Shown here: piece after piece, positions 8,912 to 20,010 of the stretch
Position numbering within the stretch: the first letter of the stretch is position 1
Layout: every line of letters begins with the position of its first letter
Assembly (NCBI GenBank): GCA_914767715.1
Contig: OU612074.1
Coordinates: forward strand, 3,487,501-3,551,500
Origin: Membranipora membranacea
Lineage: Eukaryota; Bryozoa; Gymnolaemata; Cheilostomatida; Membraniporidae
Direction: 5' to 3'
DNA: 64,000 nt
The notes under the pieces: model-generated
The model's database searches: none
Seen by the model: only the letters and a program-made list of their open reading frames with translations
What the model was told of the DNA's origin: nothing
Position numbers and translations under genes: made by a program

Positions 8912-11618
8912 TAATAAAGAGTATGGTATGTCTGAGTTGTGTATTGTTTTGACTAAATTTAAATTAAATTGATTTTACTTTTGGTTGTTTTTCTTTGCAC
9001 ATCAAGGAAAACATCTTCAGATGAAGGTGGATGCAAATGAAAATGTCTAAATATATGCTTATATGTATATTATGATAAGGCAGTGCAATTGAAAGTCGAA
9101 AATCGCTAGAAATCCTTCGGAAATAACCATTTCCTTATAAGCAGCTGAAATGGACTGAACATCATGAATTAAAGTGGGGAAAATAAATGCTGAAATTTCT
9201 ATCGCCGCTATATATTCATCAGGGGCAAAATACCATACTGATCTACCAATGGAAACATATTCATCCACAGATGCAAAATGATGAACCTCTTTCTGCAAAT
9301 ACATTACTTTGTTATTGTACTCCTAAATGATATATCGGAGTTGTACTTTCATTGCTATTAATGGGACAACTCCAAATTTGAATCCTTCCAAATACGTGAG
9401 TTTGGGTCTGTCTCAAAAGTGCCTGTTCATCTGAAAGTTTGAATTATGGTGGTCAGTAAAAATTATGTAGATCTATCTAAATTCAGCTGTAAAAGCAAAA
9501 GAGAGCTGACTTGCCCAATATTCCTATTTTTCCCTGAAGACTCAATCATTATAACAAAGACACTCCGACCAGAGTGGCTATTGATAATTAAATTGTGATT
9601 GTTGTTTTCTTGCTCAGATAGTAATGTCGGCATGATGCTCACCTTGATCTTTAGGAATGTCGATATTTGTGATGACATCACTACCTACACCTTCTATCTC
9701 TGATATAGTACTTCTTATTGTATCCTCACTGGCACTGAACGGCAGGTTCTTTATCATTACCTTCTGGCCTGCTCTTACTAAAATGAAAAATTGATTGGTA
9801 ATGTCATTTAAAAGTCAGCCCTCTGGTCTCTTAATTATCATCGATAAACTTTTGCTATTCAAAACAGACTGTAACAGCAATGAAGTGTGATGAATAAAAG
9901 TTTGCTGAATGTAAGTGGATAGGCGCTTACCAGATGAAAGAGGTTTCTCCTCCCTCTTTTTTTCCTTTCCTTTGAAGACAACTTTCTTAGGGTCGGCCAA
10001 TGCTATTTTGATGACCCTACCTTCAATGTTTCTCACACCTTTCAACGCCTTCTCGGCATCAGCACTAAATTGCAAAGAAAACAAAAAACTTATTCCATGT
10101 ACAAAGACTAAGGTGCCTTATGCTGTCTAGTTGGAGTTTGTGAACATATTAACTAGTCTTGTGATGAAAATTGATAAGTGGATGGAGGATCTTTGTTGGA
10201 TTGTTTTCGGTCATTGGTGAGTACTAAGCCAATTGGATTATTTTCTTCGCTATGGAATGTTGTTGACATGGCATTCAGTCAAACTAAAATGAAGTTCTGT
10301 CTCTTGATTCAAATGAGAACATATAATATTGCCAAAAATGGTCCCCAAGATTGCAGAACGCCATGATTTTGATTATGCTACATGTTGAATCTTTTCACAG
10401 AGCTTAATTTTGCAGTCTCGCTGAGAATAGGTGCCTTGTAAATGTTGCAACAGCATAATTTGAAAAGTAAGATAGTTACACTGAATCAAGGTCATGATGA
10501 GACTCTTACCGTTCTGTGAACCTAACATAGCCAATACCTCTGCATGTCTTAGTACCTGTAAACAGTTGTAACTGAGTTTAATAGTGCAATGATGATTCAG
10601 TTACTTGGTGAAAGAAAACATGGGCTGCACATGGTAAAATCCCCATTCCCAAGGTCTCCAAATCATTACCCACCGACTGAAGTTAATTTGTAGTTGGGTT
10701 TATTGGCTTAGGCAAGCGCAAACACTTATAAATAAATACCCTGCAATTAACTCTACACTCAATACATCTCACTCTGAGAATGTGACACTTTTCAGGTTTA
10801 TCTCTTGATCAGTGAGCTGGCTACAGGCCTATGAAAAAAAAACTACATAAACACTATTCGAGAGAAATCACTTCAGATTTAGCAGCCTGTGATATGTGTC
10901 ACACTCAAGTCCTGGTCTCAGTGGAAATAAATGATACTGGGGGCAAGTCAAGGTTGTTTGATTGTCATTCCTACTAGTAATTATTTCATAAATGTGTAGC
11001 CATGTCAAGCCCGATTTACACATGTGACATTATAAAATTCAGTGAAGAGTGATAGGCCTACTGATTGAGTGAGGCACAGATACAATTAAATAAAATAAGG
11101 ACCTTCTGAGACATGTTAAGAAAAGATTGTATAGATCAAGGAGTTAAAATTAACTCCTTAGTCCACTCCTTGTAATGTATAGATTAGATGATGATGATGA
11201 TTGATGCATTGGAGGATGGCTTTATGCCTGAACCAAATATTCATGCCACCAGTGACTAATGAGCCTATGTATTACTTACTTGCTCTCTCATAAAGACTTC
11301 AGTAACATAGTGTGTGTCTAATAGTCTACCTACTACTGCTTTGTTCCTTACTCTAAAGTCTACTCTACACTCTACTCTACTGCTGCCAAAAATGACATCC
11401 ATCCTCACCTATTTTATTCAGCTATATTATAACCTACCATTGTCATTTACTATGTAGGAGCCATTAATTGGTCCAAAATCTTTGAAGGCATCGGTCAGCT
11501 GTTCATCTTTGAGTGTGAAGGGGAGATTTCTTATGAAAAGAGTCTTGCTTTTGGCACCCTTCAAGCAATAAACTAAAGGTTTAGTTCATTGCTCCAAGTT
11601 TTTCTTCCCTGCTTTACC
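8881..11618 (-). pseudogene. RBM28: RBM28 partial copy, unit 2 (pseudogene)
   Basis: The five exons correspond to those of the copy at 81-3145: exon 1 about 11618-11455, exon 2 about 10554-10509, exon 3 about 10064-9931, exon 4 about 9775-9641, and exon 5 cut short at 8908-8881. Two lesions prevent expression as RBM28. A 26-bp hairpin element (11566-11591) brings a TGA into the exon 1 frame shortly after the lysine-rich start. A 2.44-kb transposable element separates the exon from the ATG region. RRM2 is also truncated at the duplication junction. Exons 2-4 still read through, with conservative changes such as VRNIEG for VKKIEG, suggesting recent decay. Confidence 0.85.
11559..11598. mobile_element. 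26-bp micro-hairpin element in RBM28 exon 1, unit 2
   Basis: The element at 11566-11591 has arms CAATAAACTAAA and TTTAGTTCATTG around a GG loop. It is flanked by CTTCAAG (11559-11565) and CTCCAAG (11592-11598), a 7-bp target duplication with one mismatch. Unit 1 has the empty site (near 3117) with one copy of this sequence. With its duplication it adds 33 bp, which is in frame, but it carries a TGA on the coding strand. Confidence 0.75.
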
Positions 11619-14069
11619 GAATCTATGTCGTTTCGTACTTGTGCACATTCGTACTTCCAGTTCGTACTAAGGTCAGCTCGTACTTCCTGTACAAATGCGC
11701 AGGCGCAGATACAATTATTAGCATGAGTGAGGGAGATACTTTTACATACTAGTCATGACTCATGTGTGGAAACCAGACACAAGCTCTTCCAACTGAAATT
11801 TGGTAAGACAGGCTTTTGTTATCATGCACATAAACATCCATGTTATATTCATACCAATTTACTCCCTGTTCATACACCCAGTCTAGATGTTAAAGCAAGG
11901 AGTAAACAAATACCTAAGTCTCATTCTCCCAAGAAATAATTGTTCTCAATCCAGTGGGACTCAACTGGAGCAAGCCCTAGTTAGTAGCTATAATATGGCT
12001 ACTAACTAGGGCTTGCTCCAGTTCAGTCCCTCTGGCTTGAGAACAATTTATATTCCTTTGGCTGTCCCTGGTGACCTTTGGTGCATGTTTATGGTTGGGC
12101 CTGCTAGTCTAGTCCTTGTTCCTGGTGTAACCCCATATTCAAACCTTCACAATAAGAGCTCTATGTTGCCAATCCTAAATTGTGGAATATCCCCTTACTC
12201 TTATGGCTCTTTAATACTTGTAGATCCTTCTGTTTGAGAGGTTCCAGTAAATTTGGAGGGCAAGTTATTTGATGACTGACATGGACCGATTGATGAGCCT
12301 GAGGAAACATTCCTGGAGCCTTCATCAGTGGAAGCGACTACTCCAGTCCTCATTTCTCAAGTTAGTAGTCATGGTACACCAAAGTACCAATTTGTATTCA
12401 GAATATAACCAACTAACTGCGAATCAGTCTTGCTATGATTTTACTGATGTGTGTGTTTACTTGCGGACTGCTCGTTTTACCTGCGTTTTATGTCATTATG
12501 CCGCCCCTCCACATTACTGTTAGATTTTTGAGACCAGTCCTTCACATGCTCATCACTCATTATTCGAATCACTCTATATGTGATCAGTCATTTTATGAAG
12601 ATAAACTTCCTGTATAACAAAAAAATTTCAATTCATGTTTATTCATGATGTTCATTCCTGCATGTCATCATCAGGGGAATGGTTTATCATTGTAGAGATC
12701 GTCTATGAAGAAGTGGCACTCAACAGAGAAAGCTTACCTTGGAATGCAGGATTGACATCAATGTACTTATCAGTAAGTCTGACAGTACGGAGTGCAAATA
12801 CAACTCTTCATAGATAAATATGTTGCTGATATGCTGCCTATGTGTCCACAGGGGACACTTGTGTCATCCTTTGGCTTTCTGCCTTTCATTGCTCTTTATC
12901 CCGCAAATACTGCAGGAATCAACACCAGCCTAGCTCAATCAAAGTCCCAATCACAATCACTGCTGGAGAAATAAGACGCCGATCAGTGTGTCCAGGCTCA
13001 AATGAGTCTCTTGTATCCTTAGTACTACTATGTTGAGATCTTCATACGCAGATTGGTTGTTCAATGATGATATTTCCCTGTGCAACATCTACATGTTTTA
13101 AAGCTTCGATCTTGCATATTGTTCTAAATATTGCTTCTATGTGACAAATAGCAATGGTGTTTCTTTATCCTCTCATGTAAGAAGAGCAAACGACTCCATA
13201 AGTATTGAGTTATTTTCTTTTCAATTTTCAGTTAACTTTGATAGGTGTGTTGTTTGAGGTACATGATGAAGGAAGGGACTTTGAGATTGGTTATGTTGAT
13301 ATGTCAGTTATGTACAACAAAGCTACTGTTGCTCCTCCAAGAATGTAATAGGAATGAGCTTTACCTTGGGAGGATTCAGAGAGACATCCCCAGAAAGCAT
13401 TAAAATTGTTTATGGAAGTCAGGCAACTGTCATATTCTTGATTGTTTACAGTACCTTGCTGCTTCTCATTGATTTTCAATGTTTTATGTTTTGTTTTACT
13501 TCTTCTTGTTGATACATAATGTATTTTTTCAAATGTATTGAATTCACGGAAATAATATGTGACATGAGACCTTGATTGCAGACTTTATTGATGAAATGTT
13601 GTGAAGATTTTATGATTACGTTTCTATATATTGGTCTATCAATGATCATGCTTATATTTTATGCTACAGTGAGATATCATATATACAAATTATGAGAAAC
13701 TAAAAACGATTCGCTTGTATTTGTGTCGACATGACTAGTAATAATGATGACTAAGTAGAATAATAATCGACTGAAAAAATAGAGTGGGGTGTCACAAAAA
13801 CAGGGATAATTTTTGAACCTCTGTTTCTCCCCAAATTCTGATGTCATATTTGGAATTATCAGGAAATTCTGAGTGTTATTGTTGTATCTAAAGAAAAAAA
13901 GAGCAAAATTATTTTTTTAGCCTCTGTATTTTTGGCCACATAAAAGGCTATATAAGAATTAATAAGGAGTTGTGCCATCATAAAATAAATAAAAATGAGA
14001 AAAAGTTGGGAAGTACGAAACGTCCGTACGAATCGTCCTCAGTACGAATCATCTATGTACCGCTTTACC
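11611..14069. mobile_element. 2.44-kb DNA transposon-like element with 8-bp target duplication and TTCGTACT arrays, unit 2 only
   Basis: The element (11619-14061) is flanked by GCTTTACC at 11611-11618 and 14062-14069; units 1 and 3 have one copy of this octamer at the same place. Four TTCGTACT-like boxes lie in the first 80 bases and three in inverted orientation in the last 60, resembling subterminal transposase-binding arrays. The outer 21 bases match imperfectly as inverted repeats. An inner hairpin lies at 11938-12048. Only short open frames with no recognisable transposase occur, so it looks non-autonomous or decayed. The 8-bp duplication suggests a hAT-like origin, which is inference. 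Confidence 0.7.
11938..12048. repeat. 51-bp-arm inverted repeat inside the 2.44-kb element
   Basis: The left arm (11938-11988) and right arm (11998-12048) are reverse complements with about three mismatches, separated by about 9 bases (TATAATATG). Both include AACTAGGGCTTGCTCCAG or its complement. It could be a nested foldback insertion or a structural part of the host element. No flanking duplication is obvious. Confidence 0.8.
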
Positions 14070-15029
14070 AATGCTGTTCCACTGTTATTAACGGATGTCA
14101 GCTCCGGTTGTCGCAAAAAGGAACAGTTATTATAGAAATTCTATTTCACTCCCCATATATAAATTGACTATGAAAGTAATCCTCTAGCATCGAATTAAGC
14201 ACACTAAATCTCATCTCAACCTCACAAATGATATAATGTGAAACAGAATTGGTTGATTGAATGTCATGGCCCCAGATTATTGTTGAGAAATAAGGATTTA
14301 GTGCTGCTAAAGGTGTTTGATTACTAAAACTTGAGAGTCGTCCCCTCTTTGTTTTATGGTCAAATAACTCCAGTATTATACTGCCTTGTGTCTACTATGT
14401 GAAAAGAAGGAGAGTGGTGGAAAAAGCGGTGTTCCTAGCCTCGGGAGATGAATACTGTAAATTTTATACCTGCCATCCGGAGGTGCCCCACATATGGCAT
14501 ATGTCTAGACTCTAGAGCATGGGTGGGCAACCAAATATATGCAAAATTGTAGTAGATAAATGTAAAATACATCGGTGGGTGTGAGCCTCGTGGATAGATA
14601 GTTATTTTCTTTGAAAAAAGTGGCAGACATATTTGTGAGCAATGATGTCAAGTTCACTCAGTGTTTTTGTTGCAGTGCTAAATTTAGATAAGGATTGCCA
14701 TATTGTACAAGGTTAAGCATTCAGTGTTTGTATTGAAATATAAATATGTATATATATGTAAAATTATGTACATCAATTACTTCCTTAATTTACGATCATA
14801 GCGTTGAGCCATGTTAAAGTACATATACATTTATCTTGATAAATTGTAATATTTGTAACACACATATGCAGGGACAAAAAATGATTGACATAATAGTCCT
14901 GTACCTCAGATACTATGATGGTCCAGTCCAACTATGTGAATAGGAATGTTTAACATAATTATATTGTCAGCACAAAGTAAATGACCAATAATTGAGAAAA
15001 GGTCAGCAATCGACTGATCTAATCTCTGA

Positions 15030-16225
15030 TTACTGCTTACTCTTAGGAGGCTGGAGGTAACGAGGCAGCACATCTTTTTTAGGTGGCGGCTTTGCATCTG
15101 CAGAATCTTCCTTGGGTGGCTGGCTCTTTGCTGGCTGGAGGTAGCGTGGAAGAACGTCATTCTTCTTAACAGCAGCTTTGGTATCATCTGGTTCTTCCTT
15201 TGCCTGCTGGCTCTTTGGAGGTTGGAGGTAGCGGGGAAGTACGTCTTTCTTCGGTGGCGCAGGTGTGGGTTCTTCTTGTTCTTTTGGTTGCTGGCTCTTT
15301 GGTGGTTGAAGATATCTTGGAAGCACATCATTCTTTGGAGGTGTAGCTTTTGGCTCTTCTGGTTCTTTTGGTGGCTGGCTCTTCGGTGGTTGGAGGTAGC
15401 GTGGCAGAACATCATTCTTAGCTGGTGCGGGTTTGGGCTCCTCAGGCTCCTCCTTCTGTTGACTTTTTGGTGGTTGTAGATATCGGGGAAGAACATCATT
15501 CTTCTCTTTGAGGGGCTCTTTTGCCGGTTCTGGAGAGTTACTCTTAGCTGATAGGACTGAACCTGGTAGCTCTGAGGGAGCCTGTGATTCTGCAATTATC
15601 TCAGTCTTTACAGGGGGTACGCTGACCGCCTCTTTCGGTGGAGCAGGAGCTACTTTAATCACCACTGGCTTCTTTTCTTTGGCAACTGGTTTAACATTCA
15701 CAACCTTTTTCTTCTCTGGGTATATTTGCTGTACATATTCTTTGTTAAACTGAGCTATCTGGTCACTATTGATAGGGAAACGAGCGATGTGATCATTCCG
15801 TACTCGGTTCGACCCGATGCGATCAGGAGACTTTTTGAAACGTGCAATGTGATCATTTGGGGTAGGAAACTTTGCAATATGATCACATGGTCCTTTGAAT
15901 GGCCCTATGCGGTCAGATGGCTTTTTAAAATGTGCAATATGATCACTTGGGACGGGAAACTTTGCAATATGATCATTTGGTCCTTTGAACAAAGCTATAT
16001 GATTCGATGGATGGTTAAAGTTAGCTATGATGACCGGGTCTCTCTCAGTTTTCTGATTGGACATTGCGCTATGAGCAGCGCGCTCAGGCTTCCTTAGGTG
16101 TTGACGATATAACACGATGAAAACTATGAAGGCTATTAGCAGTATGAGAAAGACCACTGCACAGATAATAATCACAGCGAGAGACGTGCGTTCTGCTCGG
16201 CTGTCAGCAGTCCCTCATGTGTCAT
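15030..16225 (-). pseudogene. Membrane repeat protein, unit 2 copy with frameshift at the transmembrane segment
   Basis: The exon begins after an acceptor (first base 16253) and the ATG equivalent is at 16225. One base is missing near 16179 compared with unit 3, so the frame from this ATG ends in TGA after about 17 codons. Downstream, the frame encoding the membrane helix, tail repeats and stop at 15030 is fully open (about 381 codons from a GTG near 16175). The DHIA block has about three more units than unit 1, and the six LPRYLQP units are kept. It may be a recent pseudogene, a sequencing error, or a gene using another start. Confidence 0.65.
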
Positions 16226-16472
16226 CTGTGAGGACGGAAACGCTGTCAACTCCCTGAAACCAAAATACAAAAACTTGATAAATTAAGGCAAAGACAAGCT
16301 AAGGGGAAAATAATCTTAACAATACTATAGAGGTTATGGTTATCCGAAAATTATTTAGACTTAGCTCTGGTCCAATTAAATGGTGTAGTATGCATAACTT
16401 TTATGGGCAAGAAATGAAATATCTAATTATTCCGAAAGTGAGAGCAACTCCAGGTTTGAGGAGATGAAAATG

Positions 16473-17030
16473 TTAATGTAGCATACAACCCTGGCACCAC
16501 TAGATATAAATCCACTTGCAATTTGCCTTCACAGATAGGCAACATCTCAACAACGAAAATCCTAGGTATAAGCTCTGGTTCTGCACCACAGGGCAGTCAG
16601 CAGCCCGTAAACCCCAATGGCTGCAAAAAAACTAAATTAAATTGGGAAGCTGTGTTTTGTTTATAATCTCATAGAAAAGCGTAATTTTTTTTTTGAAGGC
16701 AAAAATATTGTTTCTGTAGATGAATTTTCAATTGACATGACCGTTTTTATATTTAGATTAAAACAAACAAAAGACTACTGCTTTAATTCTTGAAGCAAAC
16801 ACTTTTCTACATCAATTTTTTCCAGCAATAACGTTATTTTGAGAGTATTAACACTCGGCCTATCATATTGGGTATGCCTGTTACTGAAACAAAATGGTGG
16901 AAGAGAGTTTGCAATTAAAATAATTAAAATTTTCTAATTTAATTTTCTTTTATAACATGCAAATTTAGAAGGAGTACATCATTACGCATCAAAATCAAAA
17001 TATAACATTTGTGGTTGTCTGCTACTTTAA
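16473..17030. mobile_element. TTAA-type MITE, 550 bp, copy in unit 2
   Basis: The element at 16477-17026 is flanked by TTAA (16473-16476 and 17027-17030). The ends match GTAGC-AACC and its complement GGTTGTCTGCTACT as short terminal inverted repeats of about 14 bp. Unit 3 has the empty site with a single TTAA at about 27825. A second family member lies at 46493-47046. It has no coding capacity. TTAA duplications are typical of piggyBac-like and Kolobok elements. Confidence 0.8.
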
Positions 17031-17259
17031 TGTGGCTGATGAACTGAATTGATCTAATATTGCTTTTGCATATCCATGTAGAGCAATATCATGCAAGTAT
17101 GGCATCTATGTACTATTTGGAACACAGTATATTACCAAAAAAAATTATCATTTAATAATTGAGTCAATACACCACTGCATCGTCTGCTACAAGAATGAAG
17201 ATTGAATTATATTTGATTGCTGTAGCAATCTACACACAGTGTGAGTTTAAGTTACTCAC

Positions 17260-17417
17260 CTTAAAAAGTTTTCTTCAAATATAAAGGAAGTATATACTAT
17301 TTGATACTTAGGATATGTGCGGTTCCAGCAGCTGATGCTCGGTGTGGATACGACCTTCTGCTAAGGGCAGCTGAACAACTCGAAATCCTTACCCTTGGCC
17401 TTACCTGTTTTTATATA
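17260..17417 (-). promoter_or_regulatory. TATA box and 5' exon of the membrane protein copy, unit 2
   Basis: The minus strand has TATATAA at 17417-17411 and a GTGAGT donor at 17260, in the same arrangement as units 1 and 3. The promoter appears intact although the coding exon downstream is frameshifted. Confidence 0.55.
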
Positions 17418-18551
17418 GACCTGGAACCCACACCTAGCAACTTCAAAGAAACCTAACATCACGCCCATTCAAAGCATTTCAGTCTAACCATTGAACTAAG
17501 TTTCACTTCAACAACTTGTTCATCCCGTCGGAACACCTAGAAATAACTTTGTTTTCCGAATTCCATTATGAGTGGATTGGCAAAATTTGGGGTAGAAAGG
17601 TCATTATGGCCACACAGTAATTAACAAACTAAATCTAAAAACAGACCATGACCTGACGTTCTGGTGGTGTTTAAGTTTATGCAAACATGGATGTGTGAAT
17701 ATTGTGTAAGCTTCCTGGAACTCCTTTGTTACCATTCAAATCTAGTAATACCAAGTAACACGCCCATCCATAGAAAGGACTGCCTTTGACAAAAGTCAAC
17801 TGAAAGACAATGAACATAAAAATCACTCCATATTACCTTTTATTTGTTTTTGTGAGGTGACCTGATGTTGTATGTTGATTGTTGCTCATTGGTACAATGG
17901 TGACTAAAAGCTAATGAGTATTCCATGTAATATATATGGGTAATATTACACGGAATCCCAATCATTTTATTCCCAAGCAGCACAGCATAAGAGGAAACAT
18001 GTCTAGCACTTGTATTGACTAAATTACAATTAAGTTACCATTTAAGCTGCCACTTTGGAAGGCACAGATACGTGCTCTCGTCCAGTCTATAATAGTACCT
18101 CATGATCAACAAAATAGCCAAATGTGTGCAATGCAAATATCAAAGAAATATTTTATAGTTTTAGTATGGAATCATATTCTTAGTGTAGAGCGTATAAAGT
18201 GATAAGTGCGGACACATTACAAGTGCTGTATGTGAGAATTAACCATTTTTCATTTGACAAATTTTCTGGTATCCTGAACAAAAAACAGTACTATAGAAGA
18301 CAATTTCACCAGCTCACCCTCACTTTGAGAGTTTGGGAGAATCAGATATTTAGGTTTAGAGCTACGACTTGGAGTGAGTAATTTTGTGGAGATTTTTGCC
18401 ACATAAAATATTTGTAACAAATCTTGTATGTAAGTCTAAGCTTAGTATAAGTTTTACGAAATTTGCCTAAAAGTATAAGCCAGAAGGATTGATCTTTATC
18501 CTCAAACTCTACAACTATGTTCCATTGGATAATAACTTTTGAGAATAAATC

Positions 18552-19971
18552 TCAGAGATGGAATTTACGTCGGCTCGAGTCCATCTCAGGACGCTTATGT
18601 ATCCACTCGTATTCTCCAAATTTGGAGTCAAAAGTTCCTTTCTGCAGTGATCTGAGTTTCAGAGTAAACCTTGGCCCTAGTTCCTGTAACCCAACTCTCT
18701 TCTCATTGCGAAACTGCAAATGAACAGAAACATACATCATTATCTCACTCTACCAGATAAGGTAAAGCAAAGGGCAACTAAGCACTACTTAAGGATTCTG
18801 GTTGACAAAATATCTAAAATAATCTAAATTAAGTACCTTAGTTTATCAGCAAGCCGGAGCGTATATCGATAAATACAATTCGAAGATAAATTATCAGGAT
18901 CGGAGGAATCACCTACTGTTTCTTACTAGACAAGGCACTCAACCACAGAGACAGACAGCAATCGATAGTCATTATAAGATGCTATGTTCCCCTCTACTGG
19001 TGACCTTCTCCTCTCCCCCCTGACCATTTAATCCAAACTGGCAAATCGGAGCACACTTAATGAAGTTTAGATTCTGTTATTTGAACAACAGGAACCTATT
19101 CAATTCCTATCACTCCCATGCAGTGAGCATGATCAGGATAGTTATGACATCTTACCTGGTATCTGTGATGTCTGAAGAATATAAAGTCTCTCTGGTTGTG
19201 GAAGGTGATGACCTGTCGACCTCTGAACTGTGGGTCATGAGGAAAGAGTGAGGCAAACATTCTCCCCACAGTCTGACCGAGTCTGGTGTTAAAGTTATTT
19301 AGTATTACTTCAGGTATATGAATACTAGGGTTGTCTGCTTTCTTTATCTCTGTCTGAAATAATATGAGAACAGAAGTTATGAATTGTTTGAGGTGCTCAA
19401 GGTGGTTTTATCATAATAAATTATACAGCATTTTCAGTCATCTTTAGTTGGAAAAGTACAACTGTGACTTTTGGCATCATTACTATTACTTACTGTGTTA
19501 CTATATTTGAAGTACCAGGTATAGACTTTGCGCGTGATATATTGGAAACCAATTAGACCAACTAGCTGACACACTATCACACAACTTCATATCTAACAAT
19601 CTTAATTGAGATAGTTAATAATTTGGAGTTGTGTCCTTTGAATCAATGAGAGCATGAATACATAAATCTTTGTAATTGTGAAATAAACTTTGGCAAAGGA
19701 GAACACTCACTTGCGTGTTGAGGTGCTTAAAATGTGAAATTGATAATAGCAGCAGCAAAGGAACTCTTACTACAAAGCACTGTAAATGACCATTCAAGAT
19801 CAATTACAACTAAACCAAATGAACTACGAGACCTGGCTACGGTACTGATTATGATAGACATACCCTGATTCTAGGTGTGGTTAGTTTGAAGTGTAGAGTA
19901 GGACCGTCTGGTAGATGAGATATCACCATACCGTTCGGCTTCTTTCTATCTTCGTTTATGACTATCATGTC
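18552..19971 (-). pseudogene. RPF1: Truncated RPF1 copy, unit 2
   Basis: It has the same structure as the unit 1 relic: partial exon 4 (19971-19864), exon 5 (19353-19156) and exon 6 with stop (18713-18552). It is almost identical to the unit 1 copy, with a few substitutions such as RPEMD for RHEMD, and clearly closer to it than to the complete gene at 29321-33017. Exons 1-3 and a start are absent. Confidence 0.85.
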
Positions 19972-20010
19972 ACTAGAGTCACTAAAGCGAACCCTTTACC
20001 TTTACCTCCT
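19864..20010 (-). other. Duplication junction 2, identical to junction 1
   Basis: RPF1 homology ends at 19971, the bases ACT follow, and RBM28 homology begins at 19975. Breakpoints and filler are the same as at 8877/8881, so this junction is a copy, not a second independent break. Confidence 0.85.

Larger units (their letters stand above)
8881..19971. repeat. Tandem segmental duplication, unit 2 (mosaic)
   Basis: Middle unit, about 11.1 kb. From 8881 to about 17668 it matches unit 3: shared hairpin in RBM28 exon 1, extra DHIA repeats, and GACCTGACGTTCTG at 17649-17662. From about 17697 to 19971 it matches unit 1 almost base for base. Private insertions are the 2.44-kb element (11619-14061) and the TTAA MITE (16477-17026). 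A private deletion of about 270 bp lies near 14500. Confidence 0.85.
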
